Assembly (NCBI GenBank): GCA_007115705.1
Contig: QXEO01001125.1
Span: forward strand, 434,001-498,000
DNA: 64,000 nucleotides
Source: Dactylis glomerata
Taxonomy: Eukaryota > Streptophyta > Magnoliopsida > Poales > Poaceae
Reading direction: 5' to 3'
Part shown: one piece after another, positions 33,071-44,950 of the stretch
Position numbering within the stretch: the stretch's first letter is position 1
How the letters are laid out: each line of letters opens with the position of its first letter
The notes under the pieces: generated by a model
The model's input: the letters and a program-made list of their open reading frames with translations, nothing else
The model's database searches: none
Told to the model about the DNA's origin: nothing
Program-made: the position numbers and the translations under genes

Positions 33071-36000
33071 ATGTCACGAGACAAGAGCTGGATGAAAAAG
33101 GATAGAGAGTCTCTGGAGTGGCAAAGTGGCATCAAGAGTTTCTTGGAATTTTGTTTCGATGCTGCTCACCCAGACTCAAGAATCCCTTGCCCGTGTATGA
33201 AATGTCTGAATAATGCTCAGAGAAAGAGAAAGGATGTCCATATGCACTTGCTTCGGAATGGGATGGATCCGACCTACACTAACTGGATATACCATGGTGA
33301 ACAACCCGATGAGGACAACATGGCTGAAGATTCAGATGATGAAAACGCTGCAGATGATGGTGCTGGGATATGTGACATGCTCCAAACTCTCGTAAGGGGC
33401 ACAAAAGTGGGAAATAATGCAGGAGACACCGGCGGTGATGGAAATAAACAGGAGCCAAATGCATCAGCCAAGGCGTTCTACCAACTATTGGAAGAGGGAA
33501 AAACAGGGTTGTACCCAGGTTGTGAGGAGGTCACAAAGATATCTTTCATTGTGAAGCTTTACCAAATCAAGTGCGTGTCTGGGATGACCAATAGAGCATG
33601 TGACTTAATGCTCCAGCTGTTCAAGGAGTTGATGCCAAAGGGTCACTGCATCCCTAAAAATCTTGCAGAAGTAAGGAAGGTCATCCGAGAGCTTGGTCTG
33701 GATTACAAGAAGATACACGCGTGTGAAAATGATTGTGTGCTATTCCGTAATGAACATGCTGATGCCCAAGAATGCCCTGTCTGTCATACGTCTCGATGGA
33801 AACCTAGTCGAACCGTAGACAAAGACGATTCATCGAGCGGTAAATCAAAGAATCCAGTGCCACGGAAAGTTCTATGGTATTTCCCACTCATTAAAAGACT
33901 GCAAAGGCTGTACATGACAAAAGATATGTCAACTGATATGAAATGGCATAAGGAGAAACGTACCGATGATGGCGTAATGAGGCATCCTGCAGATTCGAAG
34001 GCCTGGAAACACCTTGATGAAAAATATAGTGAAAAAGAATTCGCAAAAGATGCTCGCAGTGTTCAGCTTGGCCTTGCTTCGGATGGATTCAACCCCTTTG
34101 GGCTCATGAGTATATCACACACTACATGGCCAGTCATTCTGATCCCATATAACTTGCCACCCTGGATGTGTATGAAACAACAGAACTGGATAATGTCGAT
34201 GATTATTCCAGGACCAAAGTCAGCAGGAAATAACATTGATGTGTACTTGCAGCCTTTGATTGATGAACTGTTAGTTCTATGGGAGGATGGTGCTGAAGCA
34301 TATGATGCTGCAACTGAGGAAAATTTCACGTTGTATGCATGCGTGTTGTGGACCATCAATGACTACCCGGCTTACGCAATGCTGAGTGGTTGGAGCACAA
34401 AAGGCAAGCTAGCATGCCCTTACTGCCACAAGCATACAGATTACTTATGGCTCAACTATGGTAGAAAGCATTGCTACATGGGACACCGACGTTTTCTAAA
34501 TAAATACCACAAATGGCGTCGAAACAAGTGTATGTTCAACAACAACACAGATACTAGAGATCCCCCGGTGCCACTTACGGGCATAGAAGTTCTACAGGAG
34601 CTAGATAGCATTCAGCACGCACCATTAGGGCGGTCAAATAAGAGAAAGCGACCGGAAACTAATCCCTGGCACAATTGGCGGAAGAAAAGTGTGTTTTTCC
34701 AGCTGCCGTATTGGAGGCACTTGCTCGTGAGCCACAATTTGGATGTTATGCACATCGAGAAGAACATTTGTGATAGCATTCTAGGGACATTGCTTGACAT
34801 GGATGGGAAATCAAAGGATGGTGCGAAGGCTCGTCTTGATTTGGAGGACTTGAAAATTAGGGTGGATCAGCATGCAAGGCCCACCGGTAACGGTAAGTAC
34901 AATTTTAAGAAAGCCGTGTATGCTTTAAAAAAGGAAGAGAAGATGATGCTCCTCAGGTTTCTGTAGAGCATACAGATGCCTGATGGCTATGCTTCACACA
35001 TTAAGCGATGTGTGGTCCTCGAGCAGTGCAAGTTTATTGGACTCAAAACTCATGACTGCCATGTTATATTACAGAAACTTCTTCCTATTGCGTTGCGCAA
35101 GCTTCTGCCAGAGAATGTCCTTATCCCATTGCTTCAGCTTAGTAAATTCTTTTCTAATTTATGCTCCAAGGAGTTAAGGGATGACGATTTGGAGAATTTG
35201 GACAAGCAAATCGCAGAAATTCTATGTCAGCTAGAGATGATATTTCCACCAGCTTTCTTTGATATTATGATGCATCTCCCAATTCATCTAGCTAAAGAAG
35301 CAAAGTTGGGAGGGCCTGTACAGTACAGATGGATGTATCCGGTTGAGCGATACCTGCGTACGCTGAAGGGATATGTGCGTAACAAGGCTCACCCAGAAGG
35401 TTCGATTGCAGAGGGGTACATACTTGAAGAGTGCATGACGTTCTGCAGTCGATTCGTTCAAGGCATGCCTACAAAACTAAGTCAGTCCGAACGCCATGCT
35501 GATGGAGGTACAGATGAACCATCAACAGGGATGGCACTACATCATAACAAACTGCTTGGAAACCGAGCCATGGATTGAGTAACGATACTTATGTTTTTTG
35601 TTTCATTTCATGACATGCATTAATACTTTGGTGATGAAGTAACCATCATTATTTTTTGAAGGAAACATATTGAGGAGCTCAAAAGGAACAATTGTCCTAA
35701 TCCTAAAAAGAAACACAAGGAAGAATTTGTTGGCTGGTTCGAGAGACGGGTAACTTACTTTCACATTTTGGTTTAAACCTACCTCTCCTTCATGTTCATA
35801 ACTTCAGATAGCACGGGGGAATTACTAGTAAAAAAAAATTGTCTACATTACGCTCACACACATTCTATTCCATGAAACAGATCACACAACTCCATAAAGA
35901 TGGGAAGGTCAGCAAACTGTTGTATGCACTAGCTAAAGGGCCTGATCAAATTGCTCGTGTGTACAACCGTACAGTACTGAATGGATATTACTTTCAAAAT

Positions 36001-36684
36001 GCCTATATAGAGCAGGATTTGAGTACCTAGAATAGTGGCGTCGTAGTCAATGTGCAAGAAGGCAATGGCAGTACTGATCACTATGGGGTGATAAAGAAAA
36101 TCATATTTCTTGACTTTCCTCTTGATAAGGAGGTTGTTCTATTGCAGTGTGACTGGTTCGACGTGCCTACTGCCAATAGAAATTAGAGTAAGGGATATAA
36201 GAAGGACAGATATGGAATTATTGACCTTGACACTACTATACACCGATTCAAGGAAGACCCTTACATTCTAGGCATCCAAGCTGAACAGGTTTTCTACGTG
36301 AGAGATGTGAAGAACCCTAATTGGGCAAGTGCTATTAAAATGAACCCACGCAATTTGTTTGCTCCTTCTGTTTTAAATGGTGCAAACGTTGATGATGCTG
36401 CAGAAGGAAGTGAACGTGCTGAAGCAGATGTACAGGATGTCGTCGATGCAGGAATTACAGTTCCAGAATTTAATCTACCTGACGAGATGACTAGTTGGTG
36501 CAGAAATGATGATGAAGGAACCAGCGTTGATGTTTCAGTCATACAAAGTATAAGGCCTGCTGAGTTTGACGAAGATCAAGTGGAATATGATGCTGATACG
36601 GATGATGATGAGGCTTACGTAAATGATGGCCATGTTGCTCCTTTGGTACAAGATGAATCCGATGATGACCTAGGATTCATTTAG
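33071..36684 (+). pseudogene. CACTA-2 TNP2-type transposase, decayed
   Basis: Inferred exons are 33071-35578, 35662-35749 and 35881-36684. The start MSRDKSWMKKDRESLEW leads into a transposase-associated domain (CPCMKC), followed by the TNP2 domain (KIHACENDCVLF, CPVCHTSRW, WTINDYPAYAMLSGW, CYMGHRRFL, NLDVMHIEKNICDS), a DUF4218-like part (DCHVILQKLLPIALRKLL, VERYLRTLKGYVRNKA) and a DUF4216-like part (NGYYFQNAYIEQ, AEQVFYVRD). Lesions: in-frame TAG at 34964-34966, a frame change near 35530 (the expected ETEPWIE is in another frame before the donor), and TAG at 36028-36030 and 36184-36186. The acidic tail ends at 36684. It is not expected to give full-length transposase. Confidence 0.88.
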
Positions 36685-37249
36685 TAGGCTGTCTGTGCAC
36701 TATTTGGCTTAAAGGTTTTGCCATGATCATGGACACATTTATGTGCTTGAAAGATCGTGTAATAATATAATTTGAGTTTAAAAGGTCCAGAGTTTCAGTG
36801 TCAAGTAATTATGAATTGCGATGCTAAATGTTCAAGTGAAATTTGCGTCTTACATGAGTTCTTGATTGATTATTCAGTACTGTCACTTTTTGTAACACAA
36901 GTAAATGCTAAGTGCTTCAGAATTACAGTTGTTCGGACCTACAAAGGTTCAGCTGGTTGATATAGTAAATAACTCTGAAAGTTTTACGTGAATTTTATGT
37001 CAAAAAAAGGTGACAAAAATGAAGATATATACTGGACCATACATGAACACGTATCCTAAATAAATTTCAATTAGGCTCGGGTGCCAAGGCCCAGGAGGTC
37101 TGTTTAAGGTAAACTTGGAAAAAATATCGGCTCACCGAATATTGGTGATACTGGACCATAAATGAATTGTTGTCCTAAGAAAATTGCAATATTAATCAAG
37201 GGCCACGGCCCAGGAGGCCCGTTAGCTATGCTATGAACTTTCTCGTTCC
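36685..37249. other. 3' flank of the CACTA-2 transposase
   Basis: AT-rich. It contains two diverged copies of an ACTGGACCATA...ATGAA...GGCCCAGGAGG segment (about 37031-37100 and 37150-37222). No gene. Confidence 0.45.
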
Positions 37250-37680
37250 AAAAAACTTGTTCGTTTTCGCAGCAGCTGGTGATTGTTGCATTATGGTCAA
37301 CCTATTACCATACGGCCCAAATTGTCGCAGTAAACAATAGTTATTGCCGCAGGATAAATTTGAGGCGAAAAACATATGATATTTACCACGCATACTTATT
37401 ACGTTGGAAGAACTAGCCTCTAAGGCAACAAAATTGCTACCTCGCGCAACGGAGCTTATTTGTCGCTAAAACACGATTGTATTCCAACGTGATGCAGATC
37501 GTTGCAATAGGCGGCCTCTACCGCAACAAATTTGACAATGTATCGCGACCAAGAATAGTCGTGGAAATATGAGCGGCCTATCACCACGACCGGAGAATTT
37601 GTGGTAATTTTGTACTACATCGCAACGAAAAAAAACCATAGCAATAGATTATGTCGCAATAGACCGGTTTTCTTGTAGTG
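37250..37680. repeat. CACTA-2 right subterminal repeats and terminal inverted repeat
   Basis: Repeated CGCAACGAA, TTGCCGCA and ACCACGA words like those at the left end, finishing ATAGACCGGTTTTCTTGTAGTG at 37680, the inverse of the left end. Confidence 0.8.
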
Positions 37681-38550
37681 ATAGGCTTTTATCGCCTACT
37701 ACGTAGATCGTATGTTCAAAATCAATGTTTCATTCTTAATCATGAAGTATCTTGTGAACTGGAGGCATACATTAGTGCAATTCCACATCACCCTTACCTT
37801 TATGTCATACTTCTAGAAATATGGCAAGGTATAACCGCCATGCTGTTGTTCTTTTTTAGGTAATTTCGTTTGTACATCATCTAACTTGAGGTTAAGCGGC
37901 TCATCGTAGTGTGGTCTTAGTTTAGAAATCACATATCACATTATTTTTGAAACTAATCACATATCACTTAAATCGACAGAAACTTGAGAATATAAATTGT
38001 AAAACGTTCTTGGATGTGTGTAGGAGTGGATGTTGCTCCATAATAAGATTTCCAAATTTCTCTTCTATGTAACTCAACCTCTATGTTATTGTGAAAAAAT
38101 TACACATACATGGAAGTCATTGTACATTAGGAGCACAGAAATAGGCATACACTTCAAATCTGAAGCAGATATTTGGAACTCGTCACAATTCACTGGAAAT
38201 TTTCAATATGCAATATTTTGGGTCCATTTCTAAAAATGTTAGAGATTCTAGCTGCTGCAAACAAAGTTGAATGTGGACCTCTCATCTTGAGCCCTACAAT
38301 ATTTGTTAACTTTTCGAAGTGCTATTTAGAGTAGACGAGTGATTAAGGTTCTAAATATTGAACAGAATTATACTATTGTGTGAACTATATATAACTTGGG
38401 TTTTTGCAGATAGTGGCATTGGGTCTTTTTTTCCGTAGCTAAGCTTGATGAGATAAAGTTATGTAACACCGGAAACAGAGCTTCCAAATTGTTTCCATTC
38501 CGAAGTCGTGCCTTTTGCTCCTTCTCCTGGTTTCCAGGATCAAAGTTTTT
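37681..38550. other. Intergenic sequence, no gene recognised
   Basis: Begins with the right ATA target duplication of CACTA-2. AT-rich with only short ORFs and no repeat family that I can identify. Confidence 0.5.
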
Positions 38551-38650
38551 TTTAGGCAACTGCTAGGGAAAAAAATTGCTGCAGCATTGACATCTTATCA
38601 TTTACACCCTCGGGCCCTCCTCACTGTCATACGTGCTTCTCGTCGCGGTC

Positions 38651-38658
38651 TATTTAAA
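38651..38658 (+). promoter_or_regulatory. TATA box of candidate small gene 1
   Basis: TATTTAAA in a context (TATTTAAATTGCGAACTCCACCGC written in part) closely similar to that at 42190, suggesting paralogous promoters. Confidence 0.45.
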
Positions 38659-38894
38659 TTGCGAACTCCACCGCACCACAACAACACAAGTGTATCAGCC
38701 GGAGCATCTCACGCCCACAACACAACACACAAGAGACTGAAGAGAGCTACTAGTAGAACCGATCTATATCTATTTCCAATAAGTGCTCTGCCTCACGCTC
38801 GCGGCACACGGTGGTGGCGGGCAGAACCGTGCCTGCAGGCTGCTAGTTCAATTCCGCAGCTTCCGCCCTCTGGTACAGATAGCCGGGCCTGTTC

Positions 38895-39197
38895 ATGGGC
38901 ATGGGAGGCATGGGGAACATGCCGGGTCTCCCGGCAAAGATGGACGCCTTCCATGGGGACTTTGACAACAACGGCGCTGGCGTCTTCACTAGCGTCACGG
39001 CCCCGATTGGTGGCGTAGGTCGCGGCGCCGGGAGAGCCGAGAAGGTCGGCGGTTCCCCGTTGAAAGGGTTTGCCAGCGGTGGCATGCCATTTCGCTGGCT
39101 GGAAGGTGTGCATGCCGCCGGACCCAGCGCCAACGTCGCCTTGAGGAGCAGTACAGCATCTTCATCATCGGCTCCCCAAAACTACGACCATCAATGA
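38895..39197 (+). pseudogene. Candidate small glycine-rich gene 1 (possible decayed paralog of the 42.3-kb gene)
   Basis: A 100-residue ORF (MGMGGMGNMPGLPAKMDAF, FDNNGAGVFTSV, GGVGRGAGR) rich in Gly, Met and Ala. The start is uncertain: the promoter-like TATA box is 240 bp upstream, whereas the related copy at 42299 has its ATG about 100 bp after the TATA box. At the matching place here (about 38760-38790) there is no in-frame ATG with a signal peptide, so the original 5' coding part may be lost. The shared NGAG-F pattern and similar promoters link the two. I do not recognise the family. It could be a degraded host gene encoding a short secreted protein. Confidence 0.3.
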
Positions 39198-39410
39198 CGT
39201 GGGACGTGCAGTTTTAGGGGCGGAAGCACAAGCTGTGTAGCTATTTTGGGGGAGACTCCGCACAGTGGTGCCCTCAAAACCTGTAACCAAAATGTATTAA
39301 ATTTATCTGAAAAAAATCGGTAGATTTATTGAAACATTTTAGGTATTTGTAAAGAGTTTAAGCTCTGTTTCAGAGCGGCACTGTTTAGTTGAGTTACTGC
39401 AAAACCTCAG
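39198..39410. other. Short intergenic stretch between candidate gene 1 and the LINE
   Basis: AT-rich 3' flank of candidate gene 1; nothing recognised. Confidence 0.4.
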
Positions 39411-41456
39411 GACTTTTTCAAGAAAGTTCCATAAGTCCAAGACGCCGACGCTTCTCTTCAAGCTTGACATCAAGAAGACTTTTGATTCGGTTAGGTGGGA
39501 CTACTTAATGGATTTACTAGCTACAACACTTGGGCTTCCCAACAAAGTTTAGAGATTGTATTGCGGCTCTGCTCTCATTGTCATCCTCGGGAGTCCTTCT
39601 TAATGGTATTGCCGGAGACCCAATAAAGCATGGTAGGGGGCTAAGACAAGGAGACCCGCTATCGCCTCTTCTATTTGTGCTTGCCATTGATCCGCTACAC
39701 CACATCCTTCGGAATAGCAAAGAGCTAAATATTGACAAATACTTGCAGTCACTAAGAGAAAGGGGAAGTGATCCTTGCTAAACACATGTTCCGATCACCG
39801 AGCAAGGGAGCATTCAAATATTGAGGGGAAGATCTCCCATGATCCCAACATCCTTGTATGCCGACGACACCGCCATTTTCATAGCCCCCATAATGGATGA
39901 TATAGACTTCCTCGCCTCCACCGTCCATCAATTCGACGATGTCATCGGGCTTGTTGCGAATTGCACAAAGAATCAAGTGGCGCCTATAAGGTGCGCAGAC
40001 ATTGATCTTGACAACATCCTTCAAGCTTTCCTGGCCACCCGCACCACTTGTCCCATGAGTATCTTGGCCTTCCTCTATCAACTAAGCAACTCAAAAGAAT
40101 TCACTTCCAACCTTTAGAGGATAAGGTGGCCGCCGGGAAGCTTGTTCCTTGGGTGGGGAAGCATGCCACCATGGCCGGCCAAGCCACTCTTGTGAAATCA
40201 GTGCTCACAAGCGTTCCCATATACTACATCACTATGCTTAATATCCCCGTCGAGGTCCTCATGAAGATTAATAGTATTAGAAGGGTTTTCCTTTGGGCGT
40301 CTTATGACAAGATTACCGATGGTAAATGTAAGGTAAATTGGGAGTTGGTGTGCAAACCAAAAGCTTGTGGTGGTCTTGGGATTTTAAATCACAAAAAATT
40401 TGCATCCGCTCTCGTACAAAGATGGCTATGGCATTAATGGAGTCAAGAGGCTAAGCCATGGATCGGCCTTGGCAACCCTTGCACCCTCAAGATCACGACC
40501 TCTTCACGGTGGCAACAAAGGTCACCAATGGAAATGGAAGCCTCTTGGATTGATGGACAAAGGCCCAAGGACATAGCCCCCTTAATCTTTGAAATCTCCA
40601 AAATAAAGAAGTGCATGGTTCAAAAGGCTTTGGAGGACGAATTTTGTATAAGCCAAATCAATATCAAAGCGGGTCTCTTTCTTGAGCATATTATTCAATA
40701 CAACAAGCTTTGGGGATTTCTCCAAGCGGTCGACTTAGAGCCTAACTCCTTGGACTCTATCACTTGGAAGCTCACAAACGATGGGTGTTATTCGTCCAAG
40801 TCAGCTTACAACCTTCAATTCATGGGGGCATACAAAATCCCCCATGCTTTCCTTGGTGTGGAAACCATGGGCGCCTCCGAAGTGCAAGACTTTTACTTGG
40901 TTAATCATTCAAAATAGAGTTTTGACGGTGGATAGGCTTGAAAGAAGAGGATGGAAAAAATTGTGGTATGCGTAAGCTTTGCAACCAAGTGCAAGAGACC
41001 GCCGCCCATCTTCTTTACAAGTGTCGCTTCATGGTCCGGGTTTGGTCCAAGGTGAAGTCTTGGATTCCCTTACATGACGTTGATCCAAGCTCTTGGGGCA
41101 CTATGAGGAATGTGAAGCATTGGTGGGTGGAGGCGGTTCATAAGCAAGGACAATCTAAAAATGCCATGGCTTCCGTTGCAATGTTGGTTTCGTGGGAAGT
41201 GTAGAAAGAACGGAATGCTCGAATCTTCCGAAACTCTATCTCCAACTCGAGGATGCTAGTCCAAAAAAATAAAGGATGAGGTCGCGCTTTGGAGCCTTGC
41301 TGGGGCTAAAATCGTTAGTATTGTAATGCCGTGAGAGTATATTGTTGTAATATTTTGATTTGACCTCTTGGTGAAATCTTGGTTTGTGAGACTTCTAAAC
41401 TCTTCTCCTTAATAAATGAAAAAGGCAAGTCTTTTGCCTTGTTTCACAAAAAAAAT
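39411..41456 (+). mobile_element. 5'-truncated L1-type LINE with reverse transcriptase remnant
   Basis: Frames interrupted by several stops and shifts carry non-LTR reverse transcriptase motifs: LFKLDIKK-FDSVRWDYL, GLRQGDPLSPLLFVL, and the catalytic YADD in SLYADDTAIF (about 39855). A maturation region and a zf-RVT zinc-binding domain (WLIIQNRVLTVDRLERRGW, LLYKCRFMVRVW) follow. The element ends with AATAAATGAAAAAGG and an A-rich run near 41448-41456. The endonuclease domain and 5' part are missing, typical of truncated LINE insertions. No clear target duplication was found. Confidence 0.85.
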
Positions 41457-41720
41457 ATGTCATATATGTGGTCAAAACAAAGAAAATTTCCAGCGATGAA
41501 CTGATGAATGGACATAAGAAGAAAATGCTATGAAATTATATGCAAAATACACTATAGAAAATATTCGTGTAGTTCAAAATCCTAACCAAACAAGATCTAA
41601 ACACGAAAAAATCCTAAAATAGAATGCTGCAATATTCCATGGAATTTATTATGAACAAAACGAGCCCCCAGCAGGTCATGATCAGCACCCATATGTAGTG
41701 CCCCAGCCGGCGGAAAATGC
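41457..41720. other. Intergenic, nothing recognised
   Basis: AT-rich unique-looking DNA between the LINE 3' end and a foldback element. Confidence 0.4.
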
Positions 41721-42113
41721 ATTTGGAGCCCAAGTTCACTAGAGCTCTTTATTTCAAAAATTCAAAAATAACTTTTCAGAGTTTCAAAAAATTCCAAAAA
41801 AATATTTTTATATAGGTAATGATGTACACTACAGTTACACAAATTCTCAGTCTTAAATATGTCGTATAATGAGCTACACAAAAAGATAAAATCTGACAAG
41901 ATTTATGGTGCACTATTCATAAACCTAGATCTATAATTTTGTCTTTTTTGTATAGAGTAGAATATACCATATTTTGGATTGGTACATTGCATTCCTAAAA
42001 TACATATCATTTTCTATATGTGCATATTTTTTTCAAAAAAAATTAAAACTTTAAAAATATATATTTCAAATGTTTAAAATAATAAAGAGCTCCAGTGAGC
42101 CCGGGTGCCAAAT
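41721..42113. mobile_element. Foldback (MITE-like) element, 393 bp
   Basis: Imperfect 32-bp inverted repeats: ATTTGGAGCCCAAGTTCACT at the left, and inverted ATTTGGCACCCGGGCTCACT at the right, both running into GAGCTCTTTAT. The centre is AT-rich. No target duplication is evident, so the superfamily is not assigned. Confidence 0.65.
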
Positions 42114-42189
42114 TGACGCAAGCCGGCCTCTTTTACATCGTCCACCTGCCCCGGTCTCTTCGTCACCTTGCTGGCTCGCTCCCGACGCC

Positions 42190-42197
42190 TATTTAAA
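42190..42197 (+). promoter_or_regulatory. TATA box of candidate small gene 2
   Basis: TATTTAAA about 102 bp before the ATG at 42299, preceded by a C-rich region and followed by ACTCTACCAC, like the 38651 copy. Confidence 0.5.
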
Positions 42198-42298
42198 CCG
42201 CAGACTCTACCACAAATGCAGAGGCAGCTGCGTCACACGCGCAGTGACTCATACGGCATAGCTAGAGTATAATGTAACTAGCTGCTAGAGCTAGAGTC

Positions 42299-42574
42299 AT
42301 GGCCAAGAGCATTGCCCGCCTCCTGCTCTGCCTCGTGCAGCACGTCGTAACAGCGCCCACCGTGGCTGCTTTAGCTGGCGTCATGACTCTGGCCTTGCTT
42401 CCGGTCGCCGCAGAAAACGGTTATGCTGGCGCTGGAGTGGAGAAGAACCTGTTTGTGAGAGTAGGAGGCATGCAGGACCATCCCGGCCAGCCGGTAGTGA
42501 ACGGCGGCTGCGGCTTCAAAAGAAACGGCGCTGGATTCTTCTTGGCGACATCGGAGTCGGCGTCAGAAGCGTGA
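42299..42574 (+). CDS. Candidate small secreted glycine-rich protein, 91 aa
   Basis: The ATG at 42299 starts a hydrophobic N-terminus (IARLLLCLVQHVV ... LAGVMTLALLPVAA) that could be a long signal peptide or signal anchor. A short glycine- and alanine-rich mature part follows (NGYAGAGVEKNLF, FKRNGAGFFLA). Promoter position, leader length and start context are gene-like. This and the similar locus at 38.6-39.2 kb form a diverged pair separated by the LINE and the foldback element. I do not recognise the family. Alternatives are a pseudogene fragment or a fortuitous ORF. Confidence 0.4.
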   Translation: MAKSIARLLLCLVQHVVTAPTVAALAGVMTLALLPVAAENGYAGAGVEKNLFVRVGGMQDHPGQPVVNGGCGFKRNGAGFFLATSESASEA

Positions 42575-43103
42575 ACCGGTAGCTTCGCTACAGAGTTGCC
42601 CGTGGCGGCACCCCGTTATAGTTGGTCAGACTGGGAGGCGTACGGCGATAGAACCGGCGCCAGCAGCATCAGGCCATGAGTACTCGGGCGGATTAGAAAT
42701 AAGTTTATGTGTCCAGTGCCTACGAGAGCTGCACAATTTGAAATTCATGCTTGGTCCCTGGTCGTATTCCACTTGTTTCATATTTATATGACATATCTTG
42801 GAAACAAAACCGTAATATAATATGTTTGTTTCAGAATTTATCTTTATATATCTAACGCATGTTTGGATTATATCAGTTAGTTTTCAATGAAATCATGGTT
42901 AATCTCGATTCGTAAAGTAATTCTACGAGTTCACTATTGTGTCATATATTATCAAATATATGCCATATGGATTTGAAACAAGACAAATTTGACGAGACAC
43001 TAATGTACCTCAAAACGCGCGCTGAAGGCGGTAGACAACGGATCAGCTAGAAAATCCACATTCAGTGATGTCGTAGTGCCAGCAACATTTGAGTAAGCTA
43101 CGT
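42575..43103. other. Intergenic, nothing recognised
   Basis: 3' flank of candidate gene 2. The last three bases (CGT) are the left target duplication of CACTA-3. Confidence 0.45.
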
Positions 43104-43420
43104 CACTACGGGAACAAGACAATACGCCGACGGCCCAGAGCTATGTCGACGGCTTTTTGTTGGGACCGTCGGCGTAGCTCGTTGAATAGGAATCCTATGA
43201 AAAAGGCCGTCGGCGTAGAAAAGCCGTCGGACTAGTTATCTACGCCGACGGCAAAGCCGTCGTCATAGCGAAGCCGTCGACCTATGAAGGTACGCCGACA
43301 GCAAAGCGGTCGGCATATCAAAGCCGTCGGCCCAAGGTGGGCCCGTAAACTGCAACCCTAACGTCGTCACGGGAGGATCGTCGGTCCAATCTATGCCGAC
43401 GGCAATGCCGTCGGCTTAGA
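43104..43420. repeat. CACTA-3 left terminal and subterminal repeats
   Basis: About ten GCCGTCGGC or inverted GCCGACGGC motifs in 300 bp, often paired as foldbacks around TACGCCGACGGCAAAGCCGTC-type units. Confidence 0.85.
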
Positions 43421-43560
43421 TTTTTTCGAATTTTTTCCCGCATTTGGTTTCATGATAATTTATGCACCACTAAAATATATCATAAAATAACAAAATACAG
43501 ATATTTTGATGTTTTAAGATTTCAGAAAATGATGTATGGGATCACATGAAATGACACGAT

Positions 43561-44950
43561 AGGAAGTTCGCACCACGGGTCTATGATGTTCTTGGACTCT
43601 ACGGTGTTGTTCCATGTTGAAATCCCCCAAAGCTATCACTTTCCCCTAATATATGTAGTTACGTGTGTTAGGGTGCTTAGAGAGGCAACATCTATCTCCG
43701 AGGTGTCACCCTCTTCAGACGTACACATGCGATAACACTCTCGAAAATCTCGGGCGTAGGACGGGAAACTCCCACGACGGGTCTACTAGGGGGGCTCTTG
43801 GCCTCCACGGTGTTGTTATGTGCTCCTATTGCCTAACCAAATAAAATAAAGTAAAAAGGTCCACCGGTCCACCGTCGTTGGAGGAAAGTCAAAGGGGTAG
43901 ACCACACGGGCCCACCTGGCTAGAGTTTCGATGTATGCCGAGCCTGAGAAGAGTAGGAAACCCCCCTCAAAGCTATCACTTTCCCCTAATATATGTAGCT
44001 ATGTGTGTTAGGGTGTTTAGAGAAGCAACATCTATCTCCGAGGTGTCACCCTCTTCAGACGTACACATGCGATAACACTCTCAAAAATCTCGAGCGTAGG
44101 GCGGGAAACTCCCATGCCGGGTCTACTAGGGGGGATCTTGGACTCCACGGTGTTGTTGCATGCTCCTATATCCTAACCAAACAAAATAAAGTAAAATGGT
44201 CCATCGGCCAACCGTCGTTGGAGGGAAGTCAAAGGGGTAGACCGCGCGGGCACACCTGGCTAGAGTTTTGATGTACGCGGAGCCTGAGAAGAGTAGGAAT
44301 CCTCCCAAAGCTATCACTTTCCCCTAATATATGTAGTTTCGTGTGTTAGGGTGCTTAGAGAGGCAACATCTATCTCAGAGGTGTCACCCTCTTTAGACGT
44401 ACACATGCGATAACACTCTCGAAAATCTCAAGCGTAGGGCGGAAAACTCCCACGACGGGTCTACTAGGGGGATCTTGGACTCCACGGTGTTGTTCCATGC
44501 TCCTATTGCCTAACCAAACAAAATAAAGTAAAAAGGTCCACTGGTCAACCGTCGTTGGAGGGAAGTCAAAGGGGTAGACCACGTGGGCCCACCTGGCTAG
44601 AGTTTCGATGTACGCGGAGCCTGAGAAGAGTAGGAATCCCCCCCCCCAAAGCTATCACTTTCCCCTAATATATCTAGTTACGTGTGTTAGGGTGTTTAGA
44701 GAGGCAACATCTATCTCCGAGGTGTCACCCTCTTCAGACGTACACATGCGATAACACTCTCGAAAATCTCGGGCGTAGGGCAGGAAACTCCCACGACGGG
44801 TCTACTAGGTGGGATCTTGGACTCCACGGTGTTGTTCCATGCTCGCCTAACCAAACAAAATAAATTAAAAAGGTCCACCGGTCAACCGTCGTTGGAGGGA
44901 AGTCAAAGGGGTAGACCACGCGTGCCCACCTGGCTAGAGTTTCGATGTAC
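43561..44950. repeat. Tandem repeat of about 340 bp, four copies
   Basis: The marker CTATCACTTTCCCCTAATAT recurs at 43633, 43973, 44311 and 44652. Units contain GTGTTAGGGTGCTTAGAGAGG and GGGTCTACTAGGGGG. A partial copy begins at 43561, and the last unit breaks off at 44950 where transposase-remnant sequence begins. Short ORFs recurring here on both strands are repeat artefacts. Confidence 0.9.

Larger units (their letters stand above)
21052..37680. mobile_element. CACTA-2: 16.6-kb CACTA transposon carrying an exonuclease gene and a satellite-like array
   Basis: The left end is CACTACAAAAAATCCGGTCT and the right end, read inverted, is CACTACAAGAAAACCGGTCT. Target duplications are ATA on both sides (21049-21051 and 37681-37683). 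Gene order: TNPA-like (minus, 22795-26127), 325-bp tandem array (26457-30655), DEDDy exonuclease (minus, 30912-32289), TNP2-type transposase (plus, 33071-36684, decayed). Both ends carry subterminal repeats of TGGCGA/GCAACG words. The two accessory genes have intact spliced frames. Confidence 0.93.

Noticed and set aside
39411..41456. Functional reverse transcriptase gene
   Set aside because: Multiple stops and frame changes and a missing 5' half; a truncated LINE.
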